Both the position numbers and the translations under genes were made by a program. 64,000 nucleotides of DNA from the NCBI GenBank assembly GCA_028829895.1, contig CM054183.1, positions 13,458,975 to 13,522,974 on the forward strand, read 5' to 3'. The stretch is from Sinotaia quadrata (taxonomy: Eukaryota > Mollusca > Gastropoda > Architaenioglossa > Viviparidae). Under the pieces are notes generated by a model that made no database searches, was not told the origin of the DNA, and saw only the letters and a program-made list of their open reading frames with translations. Below, piece after piece: positions 22,263-34,687 of the stretch (its first letter is position 1; each line of letters opens with the position of its first letter).

Positions 22263-22430
22263 CGCACTCGCGCCTTCGTGATTAATTTCATTATAAAATC
22301 TTTCAGCCATTACTTTTACCTTGCAAAGTTTTTCTATTTTATCGCTAAGCTCGCGAGTAGTTGTTTTCTTTTATATGTTATCGGTAGTTTTCGTATCTAG
22401 GTCATGTTGGGATTGGGGGTCCCGTCGCAA

Positions 22431-22650
22431 CCGTTTGTAATTGACAATGTTTTATATGTTGTTTAAACGTAAATACTCATGACACCAGCCGTTTGTAATT
22501 GACAATGTTTTATATGTTGTTTAAACGTAAATACTCATGACGCCAGCCTTTTGTAATTGACAATGTTTTATATGTTGTTTAAACGTAAATACTCATGACG
22601 CCAGCCGTTTGTAATTGTAAATGTTTTAAATATTTAAACGTAAATACTCT
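22431..22650. repeat. 58-bp tandem repeat, four copies
   Basis: CCGTTTGTAATTGACAATGT begins at 22431, 22489 and 22547 (one change), and the fourth, diverged unit at 22605. Steps are exactly 58 bp. The sequence is unrelated to the 58-bp array at 18.2 kb. Confidence 0.93.
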
Positions 22651-24140
22651 TGACGCCTGACACCCCTGAAGTGTGGGTGGATGTGTGGTTGGCCAAATTA
22701 AGGTTTTAATTATTTTTTACAACACCTTTTCAAATCCCCACGCCACAATTACCACGCCTGATAAATATATCTTTCTAATGAGCGTTTTAAAAAAAAATAC
22801 AGCCTCTATATACAGGAATCTCGGCGTTCGTTTTTCTTCCTTCTTTTGGATGTATGAAAATACTGCAGCGCGCATGAGTCCAACACTTTCTTCCAGAGGC
22901 AAATGTACACTGTGTGTCGTCACCATATTGCTTACATTTCGTATGCCTGTGCTTTCTTCAGTATTAAAAGCTGTCTGAATCAAAACCATGTTACTTGTCA
23001 TAACTTTAGGTAGCAAGTGCGCAGAATTATTTTCAGAAAAGAGGGTATTTCTCCACTTGCTCTTCCACCCCACCCACTTGATAAGTATCGCACTATATAT
23101 ACGTCACATACAACTGACACATAAATATATATCCTAACTTTTTTCGGTTTGCTTCAACACTGCAATCTGAAGAGGTTTCTAAAAGTAGGTCAGAGCTGTA
23201 AATGACGAAATAAGTGTGATGTCAGGAACAAACACACTCAGACGTACTTTACAACTGTCTGTTAAAAATAGCTTTCTGTCACCTGCCTATAATTGTGCTT
23301 TTCATTACAATTTAGAAAGAGGGAAGAAACATATAGTGGTCTTATTTTCGGTAATATTTCAAGCATATTTTAATTCAGACAGACAGATAATGTTTCGGGC
23401 AGGCAGATATTGTTCTTGAGCAGGCAAAATCAGATCTCTGCCAGCTGAAAAAACAAAGACCGGGTTTATTAGCGGTTAAAACTGAATTCATCGTCATGCT
23501 GATCAATCTGTGGAGAGAGACACAGTAGAACGTTCTAGAATGGTTCAAGAGCAAGATGGTCCATAACACTGATCAATTTGAGCAGAAACCAACTGCTTGG
23601 CTGAATCTTGTCGAAAAGTAGATGTCATCAACGCTGCGCTGGCTTGTATCTAAGAAGAATCTTCTGGACTTGATCCATTATCTATTTTAAGACATCTCTT
23701 TACTCAAATCGCTCCATATTGGAATGTTATCAAGGCTGTATATTAAGTGAAATATGGCTACTTCGTTTTCTACAAATATTCTTGTGTAAATAGTAAATGT
23801 GAGCATACAGATTAGTCAAATGCCTTTGGTATTTTGCCGCTAAGAGCGTTAACGCATATTGTAATTACGTCATACCCAAAGGGACTCGTTGATTGATTCA
23901 GATTTTTGCTCTATTGACTGGGTTCTGCACATTTGTTTAGTTTTATCAAGGTTATTCGTTGAGCTAAAATATTTCACTTTTTCCATCCACTGCAATACAG
24001 TTTTTCTTCTGTGCTCGCCGTGTGCCTTTCACGTCTTATTTTTTCTTGCACTCTTTGACCTGAACCCCGTGACCTGCATTCCTGTACACGTGGTATGCCA
24101 TTATCTCGTCTCGCCGCGGAGGGCTGACGGTAACAGCAAT
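22651..24140. other. Non-coding stretch with a flanking motif of the CT minisatellite
   Basis: No exon was recognised. Near 24.06-24.14 kb the sequence CATTATCTCGTCTCGCCGCG with GACGGTAACA resembles motifs at 32.97-33.02 and 33.12-33.17 kb that border the CT-rich minisatellite, so this is probably another edge of that repeat family. Confidence 0.4.
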
Positions 24141-24560
24141 ACGTTTGTTTGTGGTTTGTTTAGTTTTGTGTGCTTTTTGTTTATTTATTGTGTTTGTGTG
24201 TGCTTTTTTGTTTGTTTATGTATTTTGGAAGGTTGTTTATTGTTTGATTTTGATCCTGTGCTTTTCGTTTGTTTATTTGGTGGTTGTTTGTTTTGTGTGC
24301 CTTTTATTTATTTGTTGTTTATTTAGTGTGCTTTTTGTTTCATTGTTGTTTGATATTTTTTTTTTGGGGGGGGGTGTTCGTTGTTTGTTTTGTGTTTTTT
24401 GTTTGTTATTTGTTGGGGTTTTATTGGGAGAGGGGTTGTTTGTTTGGGTTTGTGTGTATAAGGGGTTGCTTGTTTGTTGTGGGGAGAATGGGTTGTTAGT
24501 TGTTTGTCTTATTTTGTGGAGAGGGGTTGTTTGTTTGTTTACTTCTTTTGGTTCTTCGTG
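24141..24560. repeat. TTTG/TGTT-rich low-complexity tract
   Basis: An extended degenerate (TTTG)n tract with G runs (GGGGGGGGGG near 24366). It explains the long Cys/Phe/Val/Leu frames here (76-145 codons), which have no domain and no credible start. Confidence 0.85.
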
Positions 24561-24967
24561 TCAACTTTAAACTTTGCTGATTTCGCTAAGTGCCTAAAAG
24601 GGTTAGAGAGAGAGAGATTTAACTTCTGGTAGGGAGAGTTCATTTGTTTGGTTGAGTTTATTTCCCAGCGCATTTACCGCATGCAAAGCTTCCTTATACA
24701 GTGACCTACTTGTTGCCGCTGTTAACTGTAACGGTCTGCTGCTCACGGCGTCTGGCTCATCGTCACCATTCCACGATAGATTAAGCACGAAGCCCACCAC
24801 CCTTGAGCTAGGGGTTGGTGAAGATTCGCTACTATATCTGTCTCCTTGAATGGGATTGGAACTCGGGCCCATTGTCGACGAAGAGTGTCGAGTCCGATGA
24901 AGAATCTCTGCATCACTGACTCACATGTTTACCTGTGAGAGGCGCCACTCCTTGCAGCTAAACTCAT

Positions 24968-25133
24968 GCGATCTCTACTCATAGCACATCACCATCCCGT
25001 ATTGCAGTGGTGATCACAAGACGGAGATGTATTCTTAATATTTGCGATCTCTACTCATAGCACATCACCATCCCTTATTGCAGTGGTGATCACAAGACGG
25101 AGGTGTATTCTTAATATTTGCGATCTCTACTCT
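24968..25133. repeat. 76-bp tandem repeat, two units and a partial third
   Basis: GCGATCTCTACTC begins at 24968, 25044 and 25120, exactly 76 bp apart. Each full unit contains ATCACCATCCC and AGTGGTGATCAC, which can pair as a small stem. Confidence 0.88.
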
Positions 25134-25289
25134 GGGGACGCCATAATCTCATTTCACCTCGTCGAAATAACAACAGAGATTATCTATTTACACAGGCATT
25201 CCTTCGATCTCTATTCATGACGTTTCATTATCCCATTCCGCTTCGCCTCGCAAGCCAATTGCAGCGTAGACACTCTCCTTTTATCTGAA

Positions 25290-25885
25290 TGGCGGGGATA
25301 TTCTGGCCTGACATGCCGAAATCTCGTATCGGACAAAATTGCACTCCTCGACCTGACCTCCAGTCGATGCATTTGACCGCGGCCGTATGCATTAAGGCAG
25401 TCCTTGACCCCGAGCCCTTGCAAGTATTGATTTTCTTCAAATTCCACCGTCCACCCATCCCACGTTCTTCAAACTGTCAATTCGCTTCTTGATCTGCTGT
25501 CCTGTATTTGCAGTACTTGACCGCCTTCCTGTAAATGCACCCGTTGAAGCAGCACTCTGTAGATGTATACTTTACTGTTTGCATTCTTGAAATACTGTCC
25601 TTGACCTACCTTTCTGAAAACACAACTCCTGACTTGTCCTTTTGTAAAAGCACTCCCCAGCTTATCCATCACCTGTTGCACACCCTGACGTGTTCTCTTG
25701 ACATTTTGACACTTCCACCTGTACAAGTATGTTATGGCCTTGAATGCCCTCCTCAATTTACACTCGATGGTCTGCTCTTATGAAGATGCACTTTTTTGAT
25801 GCACCCCACCCCCTCCCTTACTATAAAAGTATTCCTTGACGTGAACTGTGGATGTACTCCATGACCTGCCTTCCTCTCTATGCAC
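25290..25885. repeat. CT-rich degenerate minisatellite, smaller cluster
   Basis: Irregular 25-35 bp units built from CCTTGACCTGCC, YTCCTGTAAATGCA and CACTCC, the same family as the larger cluster at 30.64-33.15 kb. Frames in this tract are artefacts. Confidence 0.75.
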
Positions 25886-26150
25886 TTGTGACACAATGCC
25901 ACCCTAGTTATGCATATTTTTATTATTCTAATTATCCGTAATTAATTACAAGTGATGAGAATCTTAATTTATGTTAATAATTCTCCAGAAGACACCACTC
26001 GTCTCTCTCACTTGGCGGATATGCGGGCGCTGTAAAAGTTTCCTCTCTTCCACAACATTAAAGACAAACATTCAGCGTCACACAATATTTCTTTAGTTGG
26101 AAAACTTCTTACCAAATGAGAAGATAAATCCGTCTTTAATCTATATTGAG
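25886..26150. mobile_element. Interspersed repeat, left portion (copy 1)
   Basis: From TTGTGACACAATGCCACC this matches 37743-38010 over about 250 bp (shared blocks include AAGTGATGAGAATCTTAAT, GTCTCTCTCACTTGG and GAAAACTTCTTAC). The match stops near 26150 and the right half is replaced by other DNA. The left end TTGTGACA has a complementary TGTCACAA at the end of the 34.6-kb copy, hinting at short inverted termini. The class is unknown. Confidence 0.6.
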
Positions 26151-26394
26151 CGAGCCCCCAGCCATCCACCATCTCTCCAACATATGGTTATCAATACAGG
26201 TAAGAAGGTCAATAATTTAACAATAAATTTATTAAATCAACAATCAAATATGCATATAACAAATACAATCATTGACATTTACATCACTTCACAACAATGT
26301 TCGATTAATGCTAGACAATCTTTCAATTTATCCTAACATAGACATCATCAGTCTAATGAAATATATATATAATCAAATTTATAGGCATTATTTG

Positions 26395-26739
26395 TCATAG
26401 ACATGAGAGTGGAGTTTTAGAGAAATAATTATGGTCAATGTGTATAGCCGTGTCAAAGATGGCTGCTGTCACACAATCATTCCATTGCAACAAGTCATTG
26501 CCTTTCTTATTTAGATGATGGTCCCACATACCCCTTCTAGACATGTTAGACAACTCTTCCAGAATCTTCGATGCTCTCCAAGCACATGGTTTAGAATTGT
26601 CCATAATTTCCTTTGCACTATCAAGCACATCAGAAGGAATGTTCCCAAATTTTCGTGTATGCTGCTCAACACACCTTGAGGACTGTTCAAAATAATCTTC
26701 GTGAATTCTCGAGACCAAATTTAAGCCACCATTTTTGCT
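26395..26739 (-). other. Unassigned reading frame of about 114 codons, possible exon or pseudogene
   Basis: On the - strand the frame is open from after a stop near 26740 to the stop at 26395. The composition is protein-like, not low complexity: RIHEDYFEQSSRCVEQH early, then RASKILEELSNMSRRGMWDHH and DLLQWNDCVTAAIFDTAIHI. I do not recognise the family. There is no clear AUG. About 0.5 kb upstream on the same strand lies another protein-like segment (27212-27403). It could be a terminal exon of an unidentified gene or part of a decayed transposon. Confidence 0.35.
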
Positions 26740-27211
26740 TTATTAGCTCTCGAACAATATTTACAGGAATCAACTTATAGCAACATGTTACTGATACGTT
26801 CGATGATAATGCTGGATGCACACACCAGAGTGATCAGGTAGAGTTCAGTAATCACTGAAAACTGAAGAAAAAGACACACTTTTTTCTGCAAAAGTCAAAT
26901 TAAGGCAGTGCTAAATTTCAGGCTTATTTCATCTCTATAACTCCTTTCTCTCTTACAAACTTTCTCAACTTAAAAATCCTGCAATGATTTCGTTAGCCCA
27001 ATACACACACAGCATAAGAAATATAGCATCGATCAAAATTCACAAGTATAATGTACAACGCAAACAAATTAGTGAAAATGGAAATAATGGTTCAGTTACA
27101 CAAAGCATTCTCCAATTCAAATCTTAGATAATAGCAAACATGTATGAAATATTTCTAAGACTATTCTTTCCTCATTAGTCAGTTAACTTACAATAAACTA
27201 CTGATTGCCTT

Positions 27212-27403
27212 TATGAACCAACTCGAGTTTCATCAAATTCAAATTGATTAGAATATAAACTTTCTTCAATAAAATAACTTTTGGTCCATCCCCATTGGAT
27301 GAATTTGTTAGAAACAAGCGTGAGACTATTTGACATAAATACTGATCTGAACATGTGCTTCATCTGTTTCTGCTCTTCATGGAAAGATCTTAATTTGAGT
27401 CTC
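27212..27403 (-). pseudogene. Exon-like segment with an inverted homologue at 42180-42284
   Basis: On the - strand, TTTTGCTTTAG at about 27404-27414 forms an acceptor, followed by an open frame beginning RLKLRSFHEEQKQMKHMFRS and ending FEFDETRVGS before a stop. The first 75 bases, with the acceptor, are nearly identical to the + strand at 42162-42250. The homology includes intron-side bases, so the copies arose by DNA-level duplication, not by retrocopying. Function unknown. Confidence 0.45.
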
Positions 27404-27654
27404 TAAAGCAAAACAACGAAAGAATAAAATAAACATCACACTGACATTAAGGACAAATGACCAAAACTATGTTTAAAGCTGGATATTATGTAGTAAATAG
27501 TCTTGTCTTTGCATACACAGGAAAAGAATAACTCTACATTTGAAAGTAAAATTAATGGGACCACCATTGAGAATTTTATACTACGATTTTTTTCAGATGG
27601 TTGTGTGCATAGATTTGGCGGTATTCTGAGTGTGAACAGTGAAAATTAGTCAGC

Positions 27655-27790
27655 AGCTATGTACAGAGTGGGTAGTGTCTATAGTGTGACCTGTGCCTAT
27701 AGAGTAGGCAAGGCCAATAGTGTAACAAGTGTCTATCGAGTAGGCAAGGCCAATAGTGTAAACAGTGTCAGTTAGTGATAGTCCATAGTG
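27655..27790. repeat. Short tandem repeat, GTGTCTATAGAGTAGGCAAG type
   Basis: Irregular roughly 36-bp units (TATAGAGTAGGCAAGGCCAA then TAGTGTRA) repeat here. A related cluster lies at 29.40-29.76 kb. Confidence 0.7.
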
Positions 27791-29394
27791 TGAACAGTTT
27801 GTGTTTATTATGGGTCAAGATCAAATTATGCCTAACCTCCAATCTAAAATTTATTTTCATTGTAGTGTTAAACTCTTTTGATGTTTTTCATCTTTTGTAT
27901 TATGCATATCTTTGCACTAGCGATTGCAGCCAAGTTAAGTAATTGTATGTGTCACGCCATAGCAGATTACAAGCAAATACGGAGTGATTGCGTGTTAAGA
28001 AAGGAAATGCCAATCATTATAAGCAGATTACATAATACCTTGAACAATAGCAGATAAAGGGGTTGTTGTTTAAACCCAATGCTCGAACAACAAGTTTCTG
28101 CCTATAATTCATAGATGTGCATAAATAGCATGAAACCAAAGTGGGAAATTATTCACAAGAAGACTTTGCTTAGACTTACACAGGCTGCACATATTCTGTA
28201 AATCAAAGATAAGCCCACTAAATATTCAGACAAGGTAACACATCTATTTCTTAATATTTGTTAACTATATCTTATTAAGAATGTTGTAGTGTGGTTCTGT
28301 GTATTTTATTGTGATTGATATGAATTTGTTGCTATTTTCTCCTGATGTGTGGCCAGAGAATAGAGTGACCAAATTAACATGTGCCCCATAATTGTAATGA
28401 ATTATTGAAATGTATAATGATATTGTGGTAAGCTATTTTATCTGAAGTAAAATGATTAAATTGACAATTGTAAAATGATGTGCAAGTTCAAAACATTTTT
28501 CTAATGTAATACTTATAACCCACTTGTGTGTGATATATTTTCATTCTAACTGTAACATGCATGTGTATGGTTTAATCATTTTATATCTTCCTTGTATAAA
28601 TACGAATTGAGGTAAATTGTAATGGGACACCTCTTTGTTTGCTGCTGCTATTTATGGATCAGCAAACTATAGGTTTATCGCTCATGGAAATAATTGCTAT
28701 TGTTTCAGAGCAGGTTTTTTCCTGGTTTTCATTTTGGATCCATGTTGGTTCCATGTTGTTTGGAATTCAGTTTGGGAATTCCAGGTTGGCATTTCAGTTG
28801 ATGCTGAGTTCCATGGCTATTGAGCTGAGGACCTGATGCTGAGGTACACTATTCAAGTGTGGTGAGTTATGCATTCAACGATGAACTGTTTATGTGTGAA
28901 TTGCCAAAGGGACTTCTCTAATAACTACTGATGAACGATAAGTGGGCGTCTGGTAGACTCTGAGATCAGAAACTTGTGTTACAATCTATATGGACATTTA
29001 AAGACAGAATAGGTAGTTCTAATGACCTTCGTATTTGAATGCTCTGATGTATGGATTCAATAATTTGTTAAATTGTTAAAAATTAACTTTTTATATTTTT
29101 GTTATCATAATAACAGAAGTTGACTATTATAGAGAGGAAGACTGAAAGGAATTGGGCTAGGGGCCGGAGTCAAATGTGAATGTTTTGTACACATAATTAG
29201 TTGTTATTATGATAATATGCCCAATTCACGCAATATTACACAAATTCATCTGTCCCTGTAATTAATATCTAAACTGAGAGAATTGATTAAGGGTGAAGGG
29301 TGAGTCTGGCAACCAGTCTGTCATCAGCTTGGTGTAATGTTAAAAATTAACAATCTTTAAATCCTCATGCTGAGAGAGGGTCTCTAAACAAACA
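27791..29394. other. AT-rich stretch between two related arrays, nothing assignable
   Basis: No exon or element end was recognised. The two 62-65 codon frames near 28.64-28.83 kb lack splice context. Confidence 0.4.
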
Positions 29395-29760
29395 CTGGAA
29401 TATAAGTGTTGAATGGGCATGGTCTGTAGAGTGGGCAGTATCTATTGTGTGAACAGTGTCTGTAGAGTGGGCAGTGTCCACAGATTACAGATTAAGCAAT
29501 ATTTGAAGTTTGAGCAATGTTTCTAGAGAGAGCAGTGGACAGTGTGTGTTAAATGGAATTGTCTGTAGAGTGGACAGTGTCCATAGTGTGAGCAATGTCT
29601 TAGAGTGTGTCATGTACATGGAGTGAACAAAATCCAGTGTGAGCTGTGTGCAGAGTGGCATTGTCTGTAAAGGGATAGTGTCCATAATGTAAGCAATGGC
29701 TGTAGAGTGTGCCATGTACACAGAGTGAACACTGTCCATACTGCGACCTGTACAGAAGCA
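29395..29760. repeat. Degenerate tandem repeat, GTGTCTGTAGAGTGGGCAGT type
   Basis: About fifteen diverged units of 18-24 bp (TGTAGAGTGGGCAGTGTCC, ATAGTGTGAGCAATGTC and similar), the same family as the 27.7-kb cluster. A 117-codon - frame here is a by-product. Confidence 0.75.
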
Positions 29761-30639
29761 GGTGGTGATTATTGCTCGGTCATCTGTGGCATTAACTGTT
29801 AGTGGAGAAAACTCAGGGCACTTTAAGATTGATACCAACTAGTACTCACAACATGCCATCCAGTAGGGTCTAACGATGGATGGATCCATGAGATTAGGTG
29901 ACGGTTTCCGGAATAAAGTGGTAGGGCCCTTCGCTACCTGTCAACTGTCATTTAGCATGCTCTGTGCATATGTTCATCCATCCATTCAGTCGGACATAAT
30001 ATAGTGAAGTGTACTAAGGGTAAAGACAAAACTCGGTCAGTCAATCAGTGCTTCACATACGTTATGTTACATTTCTTGATATTACCAAATCAAGCATGTG
30101 CATACTTCACAGCACCTGTACACATGAAAATGAGACACTCCTGCAATCTGGCAGTGCTGCAGCCATTAGAACAAAACAGCAGCATTCAACAATACACAGC
30201 GTAATAATAATGAACAAAACAGCAACATGCCCCTAGTTAGCAGTCTTTCGAAGAGTGGGGTGGTTTATCTGACAATATTGGCATTCAAGATCCAACTGGC
30301 GATTTCATTAAGTTTTCTCATGATTTGGCGATTCTGGGCACAAATGCCTTTGGTCATTAATACGTGAAAACGAAATTTAAAATTGTTCGAAAGTTCACTA
30401 GTTTTTAGACATCCGTGAGTCTATCTTGGATTCTGCTATGGGCACACGCAACACGTAAATGTCCATAACTATTTTTTTTTTAGTGCTTGGATGGTCAATC
30501 TGTCTGTCTCAGCAAGTCAAGGAAGGGCTGCAGCGAGCGTGGAAAAAGAAAAAAAAGGTGGGGGAACTAAGCTGCTTGTCTTTCATCACTAATCAATTTT
30601 GTGTTTTTTTTCAATGCTGTCAGAGTGTCACAGACTGAT

Positions 30640-33150
30640 GCACCCTTTGACTTGCCCTCCACTATTTGAGAACCCCCTGACCCCATAAATCTACGTCCTA
30701 TACTTGACATACACACCCGACCTTCCCGCTTGTAGATGCACCCTTTGACTTGCCTTTCCTATATTTGACACCCACTTGCCCTGCCCTCTTGTAGATACAC
30801 TCTTAAACCTACCGTCCTTTAGCTGACCACCACCCCCTGGCCTGTTCTGTTGTGTCTACACTCAATGAACTTTTCAGCATAGCACTCCTTGACCAGCACT
30901 CTTTTAAAACTGCTCCTTAAGTGTCGTGCTGAGAGTGCCTTCCATGCAGGAGTGCATGTCATGGATCATGCAACTGCAGATTTGCTCTCATGAAATGCAC
31001 TCCTTGACCAACCATTATGCAAAACTACTCCTTGACTGTGCTCCTGCAGGTGCCGATCCTGATGTGCCCATGTACTAACTGTGCTCTGAAGTTGCCCTTC
31101 TGTAAATACCTATCTTGCCTTTCTGTAAATGTTTATCTTGCCCTCCTGTAAATGTCTATCTTGCTCTCCTAAATGTCTATCTTGCCTACTGTATGTATAT
31201 ATTGTCCTCCTGTAAATGTCTGTCTTGTCCTCCTTTAAATGTCTATTTTGTCCTGTAAATGTCTATCTTGTCTTTCTCTAAATGTCCATCTTGCTTGCCC
31301 TCCTGTAAATGTCTATTTGCTCTCCTGTAAATGTCTATCTAGCCCCTCTGTAAATGCCTATCTTGCCCTTCTGTACATGTCTATCTTGCCTGTGGATGTC
31401 TATCTTCCACTCCTGTAAATGTCTATCTTGCCTTTCTGTAAATGTACTCATTGGTTTGTCCCCTTGACGGTATACACCTTGATCTGTCTTCTTGCAGCTG
31501 CACACCCGTAAATATACTGTTTGACCCACCCTCTACTTGACTTCCTTTAAATATTATATTTATTCCACCCTCCATTAATTACACTACTTGACTTGCCCTC
31601 TTGTAAATATACTATTTGACCCACCCTCCATTAGTTACACTACTTGACTTGTTCTTTTTGTAGATGTACTCTTCATGTCTTCCAGTAGATACGGTTCTTG
31701 ACCTTGCCTTCCTGTATTTACATCCCTGATCTCTCCTCCTATAAATGTACTCTTTCATGTACACCCCTAATTTTCCACTCTTTGACCTGACTTCCTCTGT
31801 CTTTGGCCTGCTTTGCTATATTTTCCTACCTTGACCTGTCCTGCTCATTCACTCTGTGGCTTGGTCTTCTGGACCTATATAGTGCACTCCTTGACCTCCC
31901 CGCTTTACACATATATATTATGTTCAACTGCAAATGAACTCCTTGACCTGTCCTGTAAATGCACTCATTGATTTGTACTCTACAGATGTGTTCCTAACGT
32001 GTCCGCCGGCAAATTCATTCCTTGTCTTGCTGCACTCACGACATGACCCTCAGGAGATACACTCATTTACCTGTCCTGTAAATAAACTATCTGCTCTCTT
32101 CTAGATGCAACCTTCTTGACCTGTCCTCTTGCATGTGCTCTCTTAGACCTGCCCTCTTGTCGATGCACTCCATGACCTGCTCTTCTATATGAGCAATCCT
32201 TGACCTGTCCTGAAGGAAAGATGTAATCCTTGAAATATCCGCTTTTAGATTACTAGTAGATATGACTTTATATTAGATGGATTTGCTGACCTGCCTTTCT
32301 GTACATTTGCTTGCCCTCCTAAATTTGCACTTCCTGTTCTACCCTCCTGTAAATGCAGCCTTTAGCATACTCTCCTAATGATGCACTATTTGATATTCTT
32401 ACGTGTAGGTGCATTCTTTCATCTGCCCACGCACCCTTCCAGCATTCTTTGAAGAAGTGCCCTCCAGTAATTGAGACTTTCACTAAAGTATGTGCAGTCA
32501 TGCACAACCCACTCCACCCCCGTAAACGCACTAATTGATCTGCCGTTTTGTAGTAGGTGCATTCCTTAAAATGCGCTCTTAGTACCTGGATTCCTATGGC
32601 TGCGTTCCTAAAAGTGCCCTCCTGTAATTGTGACCTGTCCTAATGTAAATGCAGTATTTGTGCCCTCCTGTAGATGCACTCCTTTTGTCTGCCTATATGT
32701 GGATTCACACCTTCAATTGGGATGTTGTACGTTCGACCTGATTCTCCACCCCCACCCCCGCCCAAAACCGCAAATGCAATTCCTGGCATGCCCTCCTATA
32801 GATAGATGCCGGGAAAGGATCTGCCCTCTTGTAGATGCATTCCTTCGCACCTGTCTCCCTATAAACACACTCCCTGACCCGCCTTCTTATAGACGGCAGT
32901 CCTTGAACTGACCTCCGAAAGATGCACTTCTGTGTCTGCACTCCGTGACCCGCGTTCCTATGCGCACAGCGCTCCATTATCTTGTCTCCGCCTGGCTGTG
33001 TTGACGGCAACGTAGAGCCGTACTCCTTTGCCCCGCTCTCAGTGAAGCTGCGCATCTATAGTCAAGCACTCCTTGACCCGCACTCCTTCTGTATTTGCAC
33101 GCCTGCGCACTCACAGGGGTATTCCGCTATCTCGTCGCGTCTCGTCTCGC
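30640..33150. repeat. CT-rich degenerate minisatellite, about 2.5 kb
   Basis: Irregular 22-35 bp units built around CACTCCTTGACCTGCCCTCC and TGTAAATG or TGTAGATG; on the order of 80-90 units. A sub-block at 31085-31450 is homogenised to a 22-24 bp variant (CTCCTGTAAATGTCTATCTTG). The right edge carries the CTCGTCTCGCTG motif also seen near 24.1 kb. All frames of 60-116 codons inside are artefacts. Confidence 0.85.
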
Positions 33151-33799
33151 TGTGTGGACGATAACAGCCGAAGCGCAAAACCACTGACAGTGACGATTGG
33201 TGGGAGGCAATAAATCCCACAAAATTCGTTAGTGAACGAGAGTTGTAGCCCTTGTAGCCCGTGCATTTGTATCTTTCATTAGTCCCAGCAGACGCCTGTC
33301 TCAGGGTGAAAATGTATACAAATGCATTGATAAATTATTACGACACATTGCAAATACATAGGGGACGGGCTAAACCAGTATGCTGAAGCGAAATTAATAG
33401 CGGGCACGTACTCACTTTAAATAATGAAAATTAAATGTATTTAATTATGGCTTTTACTTTTAATGAGTAATTTATTCTATAAACTGCATTCAGTATTAAT
33501 AAATTCCTTGCGAAAGGAAATAGTTTTAAAGTGATTTACATTGCTAAAAGGTAAATGCTTTCATTCGTCAAAATTACTTAAAACAGATAAACTTTTGCAA
33601 TGGTTTATAGTGGTCTAAAGGTGTGAACCAATGTTTTAAATATTGGCTCAGATAAAATTAATTAATTAAGGAAAGAAGAAAATCTTCCACAGTTTACCAA
33701 AGTATGTATTTGCTTCTAATCTCGAAAGAGTGTTGAAAAAAATAAATGCTCTACTGTAAAGCTAGAAACGTAAAACGAAAATAAAATAGAGAACAGGGA

Positions 33800-33801
33800 G
33801 G

Positions 33802-33851
<50 letters not shown>

Positions 33852-34235
33852 CAGAAATCGTTTAGTAGTAGTAAGTAGTAGCGGTCATTGAAATAGTAGT
33901 AAGAAGTAAACATAGAACAGTAGAAGTAATCAGAAAGTTAAAAAATAAGGGAGCAGCAGCACAGACGGAAGGGTGGAGGATTAAACGGAGAGAAAAAGAA
34001 ATGATGACAGAATGAACGAACAACGAGATGAAAATGAGGAAGAAGGAGAAATAGATAAAATAAAGACAAGACAGGGAAAAGAGAGAAGCAAAAAGAGATA
34101 CAAATATAGAAAAGACAGAGAAGGAGAAAGAAAAACGGGGGGGGGGGCAGAAACAAGAGAGAGAAACAGAGCAGTAAAAGAAAGAAAAATAAAAACAGGG
34201 AGAGGTGAAGAAAAAGTGAAATAGGAGAAAGAGAG
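33800..34235. repeat. (GA)n microsatellite and purine-rich tract
   Basis: About 24 GA units at 33800-33848. After an 83-bp AGTAGT-rich block, a strongly A/G-rich strand runs from 33960 to 34235. The long Phe/Ser/Leu-rich frames on the - strand (116 and 140 codons) simply read the complementary pyrimidine strand. Confidence 0.85.
33848..33930. repeat. 83-bp direct duplication, left copy
   Basis: GTAGCAGAAATCGTTTAGTA through CATAGAACAGTAGAAGTAA is repeated at 34605-34687 with very few changes. The copies are 757 bp apart and both are rich in AGTAGT triplets. Confidence 0.85.
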
Positions 34236-34359
34236 AAGAGAACAAAAGAGCCAGGAACAAAACTTTCTCCTTTGCCACTCTCAATCAACGTGATGAGTGA
34301 GTAGAATTTTCAAGTGAATTCTTTAATCTCAGTTAATTGGCTGGTCTCGTTCTCGTAAA

Positions 34360-34575
34360 TCATAATTATTGGATAATGGAAAACTACTCACTCAGTTTGC
34401 ATTACATCAGCAATCTAGAATATTCTTGCCTAGAGCTATATACTTCAAACCAGACACTTTCAAAAATAATACCATAAGGAGTGCCCAAGGCGGGTTACTC
34501 TGAAAATTTAGCAATATATATAACAATTTAAAATTAAAGATAAGGACAGGCAAATTTACTCTGTCACAAGTAGTA
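34360..34575. mobile_element. Interspersed repeat, right portion (copy 2)
   Basis: Blocks such as ACATCAGCAAT, ATAAGGAGTGCC and GGCAAATTTACTCT match 38010-38207 in the same order and orientation. Ends with CTCTGTCACAAG. Confidence 0.55.
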
Positions 34576-34604
34576 AGAAGTAGAAAATAAAGCAGCAGTT
34601 GTAA

Positions 34605-34687
34605 GTAGCAGAAATAGTTTAGTAGTAGTAAGTAGTAGCGGTCATTGAAATAGTAGTAAGAAGTAGACATAGAACAGTAGAAGTAAG
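34605..34687. repeat. 83-bp direct duplication, right copy
   Basis: Second copy of 33848-33930. It lies just after the partial interspersed repeat at 34.36-34.58 kb. Confidence 0.85.

Noticed and set aside
23889..24570. Cys/Phe/Val-rich frames of 141-145 codons resembling membrane proteins
   Set aside because: They are produced by the TTTG/TGTT low-complexity tract; hydrophobicity follows from the base composition.
24603..24872. 89-codon - strand frame with GPSSNPIQGD
   Set aside because: Protein-like at first sight, but no family, no splice sites, and a + frame of similar length overlaps it; it is bordered by low-complexity DNA.
30640..33150. Several frames of 60-116 codons in the CT-rich minisatellite
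   Set aside because: All are made of degenerate repeat units without domain or splice context.
33862..34288. Phe/Ser/Leu-rich - strand frames of 116 and 140 codons
   Set aside because: They read the complement of an A/G-rich tract, with no domain and no start context.
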